This document shows positions 7,417-15,824 of a stretch of DNA of 32,967 nt, piece by piece. Both the position numbers and the translations under genes were made by a program. Source of the DNA: GCA-2708415 sp964353185. GTDB taxonomy: Bacteria > Pseudomonadota > Alphaproteobacteria > Micavibrionales > Micavibrionaceae. The stretch lies in the NCBI GenBank assembly GCA_964353185.1, contig CAYGUV010000017.1, forward strand, positions 1-32,967. The letters run 5' to 3'. The first letter of the stretch is position 1, and each line of letters starts with the position of its first letter. The notes below the pieces were generated by a model, which saw nothing but the letters and a program-made list of their open reading frames with translations, was not told where the DNA came from and did no database searches.

Positions 7417-7428
7417 TATCACATCATT

Positions 7429-8559
7429 ATGACTGATAAAAAAACTGTATCCGTTTCTTTGGGTGAGCGCTCTTACGATATTCATATTGGTAAGGGGCTA
7501 TTAGAACATACTGCGGATTTATTCCCCGACCATTTAAAAGACAATCTGAAAGAACGTCATGTTTTTATCTTATATGATGAAAACGTTTATCCATTTGCGC
7601 AAGTGATTGACGAGGCATTGGCAGGAAAGACCGCCGATACCAAGATGATGGCAATGAAAGGCGGCGAAAAGACCAAATCTTATGAAGGTTATGAAACCGC
7701 GATGAATTGGCTGCTTGAAAAAGGGGTGAACCGACATAGTGTTCTTATCGCGCTTGGTGGCGGGGTTATCGGAGATTTGGGGGGATTTGTTGCATCAACC
7801 GTTATGCGCGGTATTGCCTATGTTCAGGTGCCTACGACATTATTATCACAGATTGATAGTTCCGTAGGCGGGAAGACGGGCATTAATACGGCGCAAGGCA
7901 AGAATTTGGTAGGGACGTTTTACCAACCACAAACCGTTATTTGTGATATTGGCACATTAGGCACATTGCCTGAGCGTGAGTTAAAAGCTGGCTATGCAGA
8001 AATGTCTAAATACGGACTTATCAATAATGCCTCCTTTTATGATTGGTTATCGGAACATGGCAAAGATGTTCTGGATTTGGATGCGGATGCTTTATCATAT
8101 TCTATAGAAGTTTCATGCCAGTCAAAGGCAGATATTGTTGCCGCAGATGAGCATGAGGGAGGCGTGAGAGCGTTGCTTAATTTAGGGCATACGTTTGGTC
8201 ATGCGTTGGAAGCGGCCTGTCGATATGATGGGCGTTTATTGCATGGGGAGGCCGTTGCGATTGGTATTGTTATGGCGACAGATTTATCGGTTCAAATGGG
8301 GTTATGCGCCGCCAACGATTTAAACCGGGTAGTTGACGAATATAAAAAGCTAGGGATTAAAACCAAGGCTTCAGAAATTGACCCACCCCTTAAACAATCA
8401 ACAAATGAGATAATTGATCTAATGCAAAAAGATAAAAAAGCCAAAGGTGGAAAAATAGGATTTATTCTTTCACGAGGGATTGGGGAAGCATTTCAAACAT
8501 ATGATGTTGATGAAGATAAGCTTCATGATGTTGTTGCACATTCGTTAGGAGCAAAATAA
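7429..8559 (+). CDS. aroB: 3-dehydroquinate synthase
   Basis: AroB turns DAHP into 3-dehydroquinate using NAD+ and a divalent metal, the second shikimate step. Length (376 aa) is usual. The NAD-binding GGGVIGDLGGFVAS stretch, the QIDSSVGGKTG loop and the metal ligands are all present: Glu in AGYAEMSKYG, His in LGHTFGHALEA and His in LLHGEAVAIG. It follows aroK by 12 bp, and its stop overlaps the start of the CorC-like gene by one base (TAATG), so the three genes form an operon with translational coupling at the last junction. Confidence 0.97.
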   Translation: MTDKKTVSVSLGERSYDIHIGKGLLEHTADLFPDHLKDNLKERHVFILYDENVYPFAQVIDEALAGKTADTKMMAMKGGEKTKSYEGYETAMNWLLEKGVNRHSVLIALGGGVIGDLGGFVASTVMRGIAYVQVPTTLLSQIDSSVGGKTGINTAQGKNLVGTFYQPQTVICDIGTLGTLPERELKAGYAEMSKYGLINNASFYDWLSEHGKDVLDLDADALSYSIEVSCQSKADIVAADEHEGGVRALLNLGHTFGHALEAACRYDGRLLHGEAVAIGIVMATDLSVQMGLCAANDLNRVVDEYKKLGIKTKASEIDPPLKQSTNEIIDLMQKDKKAKGGKIGFILSRGIGEAFQTYDVDEDKLHDVVAHSLGAK

Positions 8560-9827
8560 TGGATTGGATTTTTCCTGTTGCTTCTATTTTTGTCCTTTTA
8601 TTATTATCTGGTTTCTTTTCAGGGTCAGAGACCGCTTTAACCGCTGCGTCGCGCTCACGTCTTCATAATTGGGAGAAGGAGGGCAATAAACGCGCGGGTA
8701 TTGTTAATAAAATACGCGAACGCAAAGACCGCATGATTGGCGCATTATTGTTGGGAAACAACCTTGTTAATATCTTAGCATCTGCGCTGGCGACTAGTTT
8801 TTTAATTAAGGCCGTGGGTGAGGCAGGGGTTGTTTATGCCACGTTGATTATGACCATCCTTGTGCTGATTTTCGCGGAAGTTTTACCAAAGACGTATGCC
8901 TTAACGCATGCTGATAAAATGTCGGTTGCCATTGCGCCGATTATTAGATTTGTGGTTTGGCTTTTTTATCCTATTGCGGCGATGGTTAATTTTGTTGTGC
9001 GCATAACGTTAAAATTATTTGGCGCGGATATGGATAGTATAGGTAAGAATTCCCACATGGAAGTTTTGCGCGGCGTCATTGAGCTTCATAACGATGGAGA
9101 TAGTGATACCCAAGAACAGCGGGCGATGCTGCGCTCTGTCCTTGATCTTTTTGAGGTGGATATTGAAGAGATTATGACCCACCGTAAAAACGTGACCATG
9201 TTGGACGCGGCGGATGATATTGAAAAGATTATTGAAGAGGCGCTGGAAAGCCCATATACCCGTATGCCTGTTTATAAGGACGAAACAGATAACATTATTG
9301 GCGTGTTGCATGTGAAGGCATTAATGCGTGAATTAAAAGCGCGTGAGCGTAATGGACACGATTTATCTGATTTAGATTTGAGCGATTTAACCACCGTGCC
9401 GTGGTTTGTGCCAGAGGCGACAACTTTATACGCCCAGTTGCAAGCCTTTAAACTACGTAAAGAACATTTTGCGATTGTGGTTGATGAATATGGCAGTTAC
9501 TTAGGCATCATTACGCTGGAGGATATCTTAGAAGAGATTGTCGGAGAAATTGATGATGAGCATGATGAAACAGTCATTGGCGTACGGAAACAAACAAACG
9601 GCACATATCTGGTTGATGGGGATGTGACGATCCGTGACTTAAATCGTGAATTTGACTGGGAAATTCCTGATGATGCGGATTATTCAACGCTGGCGGGGTT
9701 AATCATTCATGAGGCGCAAGCCATTCCAGAAGCAGGGCAAAGCTTTATCTTCTATGATTTCAAATTCGACATCGTGAAGCGTGAGCGTAACCAATTGGGA
9801 TTGATTAGGGTAACGGAGCCGAAATAA
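8559..9827 (+). CDS. CNNM/CorC (HlyC) family membrane protein with CBS pair
   Basis: A 422-aa protein of the CNNM (DUF21) family, linked in characterised members to Mg2+ or Co2+ export. The order is: DUF21 membrane domain with four hydrophobic segments (about 1-170; early motif GFFSGSETALTAASR), a CBS pair (about 200-330; EIMTHRKNVTML, LGIITLEDILEEIVGEI), and the C-terminal CorC_HlyC domain (about 345-420; YLVDGDVTIRDLN). All are complete. The ATG shares a base with the aroB stop. The older name hemolysin is misleading, as there is no toxin domain. Its place after aroKB is common in alphaproteobacteria. Substrate cannot be read from the sequence. Confidence 0.93.
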   Translation: MDWIFPVASIFVLLLLSGFFSGSETALTAASRSRLHNWEKEGNKRAGIVNKIRERKDRMIGALLLGNNLVNILASALATSFLIKAVGEAGVVYATLIMTILVLIFAEVLPKTYALTHADKMSVAIAPIIRFVVWLFYPIAAMVNFVVRITLKLFGADMDSIGKNSHMEVLRGVIELHNDGDSDTQEQRAMLRSVLDLFEVDIEEIMTHRKNVTMLDAADDIEKIIEEALESPYTRMPVYKDETDNIIGVLHVKALMRELKARERNGHDLSDLDLSDLTTVPWFVPEATTLYAQLQAFKLRKEHFAIVVDEYGSYLGIITLEDILEEIVGEIDDEHDETVIGVRKQTNGTYLVDGDVTIRDLNREFDWEIPDDADYSTLAGLIIHEAQAIPEAGQSFIFYDFKFDIVKRERNQLGLIRVTEPK

Positions 9828-9834
9828 AATAAAA

Positions 9835-9863
9835 TTGACATAATTATATTTTTTCTATATTAC
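9835..9863 (+). promoter_or_regulatory. Predicted promoter of the 120-aa orphan gene
   Basis: A perfect TTGACA (9835-9840), 17-bp spacer and TATTAC (9858-9863); a TATATT at 9856-9861 is an alternative -10. The -35 runs on as TTGACATAATTA, the same 12-mer found ahead of the gene at 15572. Confidence 0.5.
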
Positions 9864-9902
9864 ACAAGTTTCTTGATAATATTAAAAGAGTACAGAATTA
9901 AA

Positions 9903-10265
9903 ATGACAGAAGTAACACTTTCAAAAATTTGGTCAGCTCCTGTTCGCGGGACTATGATGTCTCACGAAGAAAAAGTTGTAATGAATGCGGATGAAATTGA
10001 TCACATTGAAATAATGCCTGATATTATGCCGGATGGGGTTACTGCGTTCACTAATTTAAGAGTACACGGCGAGGATGGTGTATTATTTGAAACTAAAAAT
10101 AATGTTTCTGATACTCTAAAGACCATTAAACATGTTGGATGTCCAAGCGCACATTTTGTCGTGGTAAATGGGTTTGAATCTATTTCCGATGACGTTTCAC
10201 ATTTTGGTTGGGGACGTTCTGACGCTCCAACACAAATTGTTCCAGCTAGCGATTTTATTCTCTAA
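9903..10265 (+). CDS. Uncharacterised 120-aa protein
   Basis: I do not recognise the family. The protein is acidic, soluble and Met-rich near the start (SAPVRGTMMSHEEKVVMNAD), with alternating hydrophobic residues (HIEIMPDIMPDGVTAFTNL) suggesting beta strands. There is no signal peptide or membrane helix. I choose the ATG at 9903; a TTG at 9873 is also in frame but less likely. It has its own promoter and overlaps the stop of convergent secA by 4 bp. It sits between two conserved genes and is likely lineage-specific. No function can be assigned. Confidence 0.65.
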   Translation: MTEVTLSKIWSAPVRGTMMSHEEKVVMNADEIDHIEIMPDIMPDGVTAFTNLRVHGEDGVLFETKNNVSDTLKTIKHVGCPSAHFVVVNGFESISDDVSHFGWGRSDAPTQIVPASDFIL

Positions 10266-13036
10266 ACCAATTTACCGTGACACTGCTTAAACTTTTTGCC
10301 TGAACCACAGGGGCAGGGGCTGTTTCTTGGGACTTTTCCCCATGTTGATTGGTCGTTGGCGTCAAATTCAATTTTTGGTTTTGGGAAAGGTTGCACATTG
10401 GGGGCATTTTCACCTTGCGCAGGTCTTTGCGCTTGTTGAGGGGCGCCCATATTGCGCGGAGTGCCCATTAATGCGGGGTCCATGCGCCCTTCGTTCATTT
10501 TCATTTCAAATTCTTCGCGTGCTTGATCTTCTAATTCTTGCATCACGCGGGGGTCGTTGTTTATTTCAACAAGGCTAAGGGTTTGTGTCACGCTTTCGCG
10601 TAGTTTATTCAACAAGATTTCAAAATGTGAAAATGCTTCGGCTTTATATTCATTTAAGGGGTCACGTTGTGCGATGGCGCGTAAGTTAATTCCTTGACGT
10701 AAATGGTCGAGGGTCAAAAGATGTTCTTTCCAGTTTTGATCTAAAATTTGTAGCACAAAAGATTTTTGTAATTGACGCCATGTGTCTATGCCCGCCTTAT
10801 CAATTTTTGATTGCATAAGCGCGTCAGAGGCTTTTTCAATACGTTCCAAAATTTCATTATCGGCAATGCCTTCTTCCTTTGCCCATTCATCAATGGGTAA
10901 GTCGAGGTTGAGCAAACGCTGGCAATCATTTTTAAGGGTTTCAATGTCCCATTGTTCAACATAGGCCTGCGCCGGAATGGCGGTGTACACAATTTCATCA
11001 ATGATATCGAGGCGCATATCGTTAACCATGTTGGCGAGGTCGTCATCCGCCTCCATAATTTCGCGGCGTTGATCATAAATAACTTTTCGTTGGTCATTCA
11101 TGACGTTATCGAATTTTAAAAGGTTTTTACGAATTTCAAAGTTTTGTTGTTCAACGCGTCCTTGTGCTTTTTCCAAGGCTTTTGATAGCCATGGGTGGGT
11201 GAGGGCTTCGCCTTCTTTTAAGCCAATATTTGATTTTAACAATGCGCCCATTTTTTCGGCAGCGAAAATACGCATCAGGTCATCTTCAACAGACAAGAAG
11301 AAGGCGGTTGTCCCCGGATCCCCCTGACGACCAGAACGACCGCGGAGTTGGTTGTCAATACGGCGGGATTCATGGCGTTCCGTACCAATCACCATAAGGC
11401 CGCCTGCGTTATGAACAATTTCACGATTTGCGCCAATCTCTAATTTAATTTTATCGATCGCGTCCATCTTGCTATTTTCTGACCAATTTTCGTCCACTTC
11501 ATTGGAAATACGCATATCCAAATTACCACCCAATTGAATGTCTGTTCCGCGGCCCGCCATGTTTGTGGCAATGGTAACCGCTCCAGGGGCGCCGGCTTGG
11601 GCGATGATAGAAGCTTCTTGTTCATGATAACGCGCGTTTAGAACGTTATGCTTAACCTTCTTTTTGGTTAATAGGGCAGAAAGTTTTTCTGATTTTTCAA
11701 TAGAAACTGTTCCTACCAAAACAGGTTGGTTTCGTTTTTGACATTCATTAATCAGTTCGGCAATGGCCTCAAATTTTTCATCGACTGATTTATAAATTTT
11801 ATCTTCGTGATCAATACGGGCAATCGCTTTGTTTGTTGGAATATCAATAACGCCAAGGCCGTAAATTTGTGCAAATTCTTCTGCTTCGGTAAGGGCCGTT
11901 CCTGTCATTCCTGATAATTTAGGGTAGAGGCGGAAGTAGTTTTGGAAAGTAATCGACGCCAATGTTTGGTTTTCGTTTTGAATTTCAACGCCTTCTTTGG
12001 CTTCTAACGCCTGATGTAGGCCATCGGAATAACGGCGGCCTTCCATCATACGGCCTGTGAATTCATCAATAATCACCACTTTGCCTTCTTTGACGATGTA
12101 ATCTTTATCGATGGCAAATAATTTATGGGCTTTTAACGCTTGTGCAACGTGGTGAACCAATAAAATATTATTGGCATCATATAAATTACCTGTTTCAATT
12201 AACCCATGTTCTTCTAAAAGCTGTTCAACTTTTTGGTTTCCTTGTTCGTTTAAAGTCACGGTGCGTGCCTTTTCGTCTAATTCGAAGTCACTGTCATCGA
12301 TGCTTGGGATTATGACGTTCACTTTATTATAAAGAGCTGTGTCACCATCAGCAGGGCCTGAAATAATCAATGGCGTTCTGGCCTCATCAATTAAGATAGA
12401 GTCGACCTCATCAACGATGGCGAAATTAAATTCCCGCTGAACCATATCTTCAAGGCGGAATTTCATGTTATCGCGCAGATAGTCAAACCCAAATTCGTTG
12501 TTGGTTCCGTAGGTGATGTCGCTGTTATACGCCGCCCGGCGTTCAACATCTGGCATGTTGGCCATAATACAGCTACAGGTCATGCCTAAGAAATTATAGA
12601 TTTGTCCCATCCATTCAGAGTCACGTTTTGCGAGGTAATCATTCACGGTCACAACATGGACACCTTTGCCTTCAATGGCGTTCAAATAGGCGGCAAGGGT
12701 GGAAACGAGGGTTTTTCCCTCACCAGTGCGCATTTCCGCAATTTTTCCAGTGTGAAGGCAGAGACCACCGACCAGCTGTACGTCAAAATGACGTTGTTCT
12801 AGTGTGCGTTTTGCGGCCTCGCGGACTGTTGCGAAGGCTTCGGGCATAATATCATCTAGTGTTTCATCGCCAGATAAACGTGTGCGAAATTCTTCTGTTT
12901 TTGCTTTTAGGGCTGCATCAGAAAGGGCTTCAAATTCAGGCTCGATTTCGTTTACCTTTGCGATATCCGCATAAAGTTTTTTAAGCTCACGCTCATTAGA
13001 AGATCCGAAGATTTTTTGTGCGATAGATAGTAACAT
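10262..13036 (-). CDS. secA: Preprotein translocase ATPase SecA
   Basis: SecA is the ATPase motor that pushes unfolded preproteins through SecYEG. At 924 aa it is a usual length. Visible in order: N-terminal MLLSIAQKIFGSSNEREL, Walker A MRTGEGKT, DEAD-like IVDEVDSILIDEARTPLI, the preprotein cross-linking region, NMAGRGTDI with the QLRGRSGRQGD arginine-finger region, the helical scaffold and wing, and a C-terminal zinc tail CPCGSGKKFKQCH that binds SecB and phospholipids. AGGA precedes the ATG. It is divergent from the parvulin gene, as in many alphaproteobacteria, and has a strong predicted promoter at 13065-13093. Confidence 0.98.
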   Translation of the reverse strand: MLLSIAQKIFGSSNERELKKLYADIAKVNEIEPEFEALSDAALKAKTEEFRTRLSGDETLDDIMPEAFATVREAAKRTLEQRHFDVQLVGGLCLHTGKIAEMRTGEGKTLVSTLAAYLNAIEGKGVHVVTVNDYLAKRDSEWMGQIYNFLGMTCSCIMANMPDVERRAAYNSDITYGTNNEFGFDYLRDNMKFRLEDMVQREFNFAIVDEVDSILIDEARTPLIISGPADGDTALYNKVNVIIPSIDDSDFELDEKARTVTLNEQGNQKVEQLLEEHGLIETGNLYDANNILLVHHVAQALKAHKLFAIDKDYIVKEGKVVIIDEFTGRMMEGRRYSDGLHQALEAKEGVEIQNENQTLASITFQNYFRLYPKLSGMTGTALTEAEEFAQIYGLGVIDIPTNKAIARIDHEDKIYKSVDEKFEAIAELINECQKRNQPVLVGTVSIEKSEKLSALLTKKKVKHNVLNARYHEQEASIIAQAGAPGAVTIATNMAGRGTDIQLGGNLDMRISNEVDENWSENSKMDAIDKIKLEIGANREIVHNAGGLMVIGTERHESRRIDNQLRGRSGRQGDPGTTAFFLSVEDDLMRIFAAEKMGALLKSNIGLKEGEALTHPWLSKALEKAQGRVEQQNFEIRKNLLKFDNVMNDQRKVIYDQRREIMEADDDLANMVNDMRLDIIDEIVYTAIPAQAYVEQWDIETLKNDCQRLLNLDLPIDEWAKEEGIADNEILERIEKASDALMQSKIDKAGIDTWRQLQKSFVLQILDQNWKEHLLTLDHLRQGINLRAIAQRDPLNEYKAEAFSHFEILLNKLRESVTQTLSLVEINNDPRVMQELEDQAREEFEMKMNEGRMDPALMGTPRNMGAPQQAQRPAQGENAPNVQPFPKPKIEFDANDQSTWGKVPRNSPCPCGSGKKFKQCHGKLV

Positions 13037-13059
13037 AGATTTCCTATTATTTTATTTCA

Positions 13060-13105
13060 TACCCTATATAAGGGGCGGCTTTGCCCGCGTCAATCCAATA
13101 GGGTA
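13060..13105 (-). promoter_or_regulatory. secA promoter bracketed by an 8-bp inverted repeat
   Basis: Minus strand: TTGACG (13088-13093), 17-bp spacer, TATATA (13065-13070), transcription start near 13058 and a leader of about 22 nt. A perfect inverted repeat TACCCTAT (13060-13067) / ATAGGGTA (13098-13105) encloses the promoter, with the first arm overlapping the -10. Inside the spacer, GGGC (13073-13076) can pair with GCCC (13083-13086). The promoter is well supported; the repeat as an operator is inference. Confidence 0.55.
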
Positions 13106-13220
13106 AATGCGGTTTTATTATGGAGGTATAACTTCTTAATTATCCCTTGCCATCCATTCGTTAAATATGCGATTCTCATGTAAATTATTTTCTAAAAACA
13201 TACATAAAAGGATATGAAAA

Positions 13221-14288
13221 ATGCCTGAAGAACAGAAAAAGAATAAAAAAGGAATATTATTCAGTATTGTTGGCTTAGTTGTTATTGCTGCCATTGCTGC
13301 GTTTGTTTTCTTAAAAGGGGATAGCGATAAATCAGACTCTATGGTTCAGACGGCGGCCACATCATCTGTTGAAGAGCCAGCTGAAGAAACGGATAATGCT
13401 GCTGCGGAAGAAGCATCCAATGCAGAACCAGCAGCGGCGCAAGGCGCAAACGAAGCGGTCAATGTAGGTGATGGCATTCAGGTTGAGCCAGGTAACCCTG
13501 TAGTAGCGATTGTTGATGGTAAAGAAATCACACGTGTAGATGTGTATCGTTTTATTCAAACAATGCCAGCCAATATTCAACAATTGCCTGCGACAGCGGT
13601 TTACCCGATGGCGTTAGAGCAAGTGGTGAATACGCGCATTGTTCAAAACAAAGCAGAAGAAGCGAAGGTTGAAGAAACAGAAACTTTTAAGCTTGAGCTT
13701 GAGATGGCGAAACAACAACTAGAGCGTAATGTTTTCTTACAAAACCAAGTGGATGAGAAAATTACAGAGTCTAAGTTAAAGTCTGCTTATTCAGAATACA
13801 CGAAAAATGTTCCTGACGTTGAAGAGCGTCGTGCGCGCCACATCTTGCTTGAAGATGAATCCAAAGCGTTGGCCGTTATAGAAAAACTGAATAAGGGTGG
13901 TGATTTTGTTGAATTGGCAAAAGAGCTATCTGTTGGTCCAACAGGGCCAAAAGGTGGGGATCTTGGATATTTTGCCGATGGCGAAATGGTGCCAGAATTT
14001 TCAACGAAAGTTTTTTCCATGAATAAGGGTGATGTGACAACAGAGCCTGTGAAAACACAATTTGGTTATCATGTGATAATGCTTGAAGATATCCGTAAGC
14101 GTCCAAAACCTACGATGGAACAGTTAAAGCCAGCGTTGGAAGCAGAGCTTCGCCGTGAATTATTGACAGGCATGATGCAAGATTGGCGCAAAGGCGCGAA
14201 AATTGAACAATTTGATATTAATGGTAAGCCCTTAAAAGAAGGCGCAAACGCGCTTGGGATTGTTCCACCTAAGACATCAACAAATTAA
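13221..14288 (+). CDS. Parvulin-type peptidyl-prolyl isomerase, membrane anchored
   Basis: A 355-aa PpiC/PrsA/SurA-like foldase acting outside the inner membrane. An uncleaved-looking signal anchor (KGILFSIVGLVVIAAIAAFV, about 10-29) is followed by a low-complexity Ala/Glu-rich linker (about 35-85), a SurA-N-like helical region (about 90-190) and a complete parvulin domain (about 195-290: RRARHILLEDES, GPTGPKGGDLGYF, TQFGYHVIMLE). AAAGGA sits before the ATG. Being next to secA fits a role in folding exported proteins. The next gene, mutT, follows after 16 bp; argJ, often found here, is absent. Confidence 0.9.
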   Translation: MPEEQKKNKKGILFSIVGLVVIAAIAAFVFLKGDSDKSDSMVQTAATSSVEEPAEETDNAAAEEASNAEPAAAQGANEAVNVGDGIQVEPGNPVVAIVDGKEITRVDVYRFIQTMPANIQQLPATAVYPMALEQVVNTRIVQNKAEEAKVEETETFKLELEMAKQQLERNVFLQNQVDEKITESKLKSAYSEYTKNVPDVEERRARHILLEDESKALAVIEKLNKGGDFVELAKELSVGPTGPKGGDLGYFADGEMVPEFSTKVFSMNKGDVTTEPVKTQFGYHVIMLEDIRKRPKPTMEQLKPALEAELRRELLTGMMQDWRKGAKIEQFDINGKPLKEGANALGIVPPKTSTN

Positions 14289-14304
14289 GAATAGGTTTTA
14301 GGGC

Positions 14305-14754
14305 GTGAGCTGCATTGAAGCATTAGAAAAGCCACGCCCTGAAACACCTTCTGGCCTACCGATTATATTGGTTGCGGCGGCTGCACTTATCAATACAAAT
14401 AATGAAATACTGCTTGCTAGTCGCCCTAAGGGGAAGTCTATGGCGGGTCTATGGGAATTTCCTGGTGGTAAAGTGGATGAGGGGGAAAGCCCAGAATTCG
14501 CTTTGGCACGTGAATTAGCCGAAGAATTGGGCATTGAGACAAGAGAATGTTGTTTTGCGCCGCTTGGTTTTGCCTCCCATGCCTATGATGATTTTCATCT
14601 GCTCATGCCGCTTTATGCGTGCCGCATGTGGAAAGGGACGCCTTTACCGAAAGAGGGACAAGAGCTGGCGTGGGTAAAGCCAAATGATTTAGCAAAATAT
14701 GAGATGCCCGCCGCGGATATACCGCTTATTTACCAAATCCAAGATAGGCTATAA
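14305..14754 (+). CDS. mutT: Nudix hydrolase, MutT-like 8-oxo-dGTP diphosphatase
   Basis: MutT removes 8-oxo-dGTP from the nucleotide pool and so prevents A:T to C:G mutations. The 149-aa protein holds a perfect Nudix box G-x5-E-x7-REL-x-EE-x-G-I beginning at GKVDEGE, preceded by the MutT-type RPKGKSMAGLWEFPGGK. The start is GTG at 14305, with AGGG just upstream; no nearer ATG keeps the first strand (IILVAAAALIN). It is 16 bp after the parvulin gene and 9 bp before the methyltransferase, so all three are one transcription unit. Confidence 0.87.
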   Translation: MSCIEALEKPRPETPSGLPIILVAAAALINTNNEILLASRPKGKSMAGLWEFPGGKVDEGESPEFALARELAEELGIETRECCFAPLGFASHAYDDFHLLMPLYACRMWKGTPLPKEGQELAWVKPNDLAKYEMPAADIPLIYQIQDRL

Positions 14755-14763
14755 GCTATAGTC

Positions 14764-15501
14764 ATGAGATTGCCTGATGCTTATGATTTGAAATATTTTT
14801 ACAACACGGTGCGTGGGCGCATTGTGCGTAAAATTATTCGTGAGAAAATTTTGGAAATTTGGCCTGATTTATCAAAACAAACATTATTTGGATATGGGTA
14901 TGCGATGCCGTACTTAAAACCATTTTTGAATGAGCATTCGTTAACAGCGAATATTATGCCTGCGCAATTGGGCGTTCATAATTGGCCTGCGGATGATAAA
15001 AACCTTGTTTGTTTTAATGCCGAAAATTTAATCCCGCTTGAGACGAATTCGGTGGATCGTATTATCATGATCCACGCGCTTGAATTTTTGGATGATCCCG
15101 AAGGCACATTTGCAGAGATTTGGCGCGTGTTGAAAAGTACGGGGCGGATCATTGTTGTTGTGCCAAACCGAATGGGGCTTTGGGCGCGTGTGGATAGCTG
15201 CCCATTGGGGCAGGGGCAGCCATATTCCGCAAGGCAGGTGGAGCATTTCTTGAAAGAGAATTTATACGTGCATGAGCGCACGGAATATACGTTGTTCACG
15301 CCGCCTTTTAACAAGGCATTGCCGATGCAATTGGCGAATATATTTGAAAAAGTGGGGGAGGTTTTATTCCCCGCGCTTGGTGGTGTGCATATCATTGAGG
15401 CATCAAAGCAGATTTACGCGCAAAAAGGAAAAGGGTCGCCCGTGCGTGTAAAAAAAGCGATTAAGAGCGCAATGTCGACGACAAGCAAGCCCGTGGCATA
15501 A
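14764..15501 (+). CDS. SAM-dependent methyltransferase (class I, Methyltransf_11 type)
   Basis: A 245-aa class I methyltransferase. The SAM-binding motif I is degenerate (TLFGYGYAMPYLKPF), which is typical for this alphaproteobacterial group. Later motifs are clear: NSVDRIIMIHALEFLDDPE (motif IV and helix) and EIWRVLKSTGRIIVVVPNR (motif V/VI). The C-terminal third (ALGGVHIIEASKQIYA) closes the fold and ends in a basic tail (RVKKAIKSAMS). It follows mutT by 9 bp. The substrate is unknown; it is too unlike UbiE or UbiG to be called a quinone enzyme. Confidence 0.82.
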   Translation: MRLPDAYDLKYFYNTVRGRIVRKIIREKILEIWPDLSKQTLFGYGYAMPYLKPFLNEHSLTANIMPAQLGVHNWPADDKNLVCFNAENLIPLETNSVDRIIMIHALEFLDDPEGTFAEIWRVLKSTGRIIVVVPNRMGLWARVDSCPLGQGQPYSARQVEHFLKENLYVHERTEYTLFTPPFNKALPMQLANIFEKVGEVLFPALGGVHIIEASKQIYAQKGKGSPVRVKKAIKSAMSTTSKPVA

Positions 15502-15511
15502 CAAAGGAATA

Positions 15512-15544
15512 ATTAGTTGACATAATTACAACTAATGATATACT
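15512..15544 (+). promoter_or_regulatory. Strong promoter with an inverted-repeat operator
   Basis: TTGACA (15517-15522), 16-bp spacer, TATACT (15539-15544). A perfect 8-bp inverted repeat ATTAGTTG (15512-15519) / CAACTAAT (15529-15536), 9-bp centre, covers the -35 and most of the spacer. This is the usual placement of a repressor site. It drives the 69-aa gene at 15572. Confidence 0.6.
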
Positions 15545-15571
15545 TTTTTTATATTTAAAAGGAAAAGCAAT

Positions 15572-15781
15572 ATGACCACATTATTTAGAGACCATAAACT
15601 AGACTTAAGTTTGGTTTTTGCTGGCATTGCAGGATGTGCAGCTGTTATTACAGGAAATGCCCCTATGCCGAGCAATACATTACTTGGGCTTGTTTCAACA
15701 GTGGCAATTGTTCCTGTTGGTGTTTTATCTGTCTTCACTGGTATGGAGGGGATTACATCTGATCCGCATTTGGACATCTAA
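15572..15781 (+). CDS. Small membrane protein with two helices, 69 aa
   Basis: The protein has two hydrophobic segments: LSLVFAGIAGCAAVITG (about 12-28) and LLGLVSTVAIVPVGVLSV (about 37-54), joined by a short NAPMPSNT loop, with a polar N-terminus (MTTLFRDHKLD) and acidic C-terminus (SDPHLDI). Both ends are likely cytoplasmic. AAAAGGA lies at good spacing before the ATG, and a near-consensus promoter with an inverted-repeat operator lies upstream. It sits alone between the methyltransferase and convergent metA. Family not recognised; the strong start signals argue that it is real. Confidence 0.65.
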   Translation: MTTLFRDHKLDLSLVFAGIAGCAAVITGNAPMPSNTLLGLVSTVAIVPVGVLSVFTGMEGITSDPHLDI

Positions 15782-15824
15782 GAAAAGCCTCCTGAGCCAT
15801 AACATAGCAAGAAGTTATTTCATT

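Noticed and set aside
10786..11097. 103-aa minus-strand frame inside secA
   Set aside because: A shifted frame of the intact secA coding sequence; no independent support.
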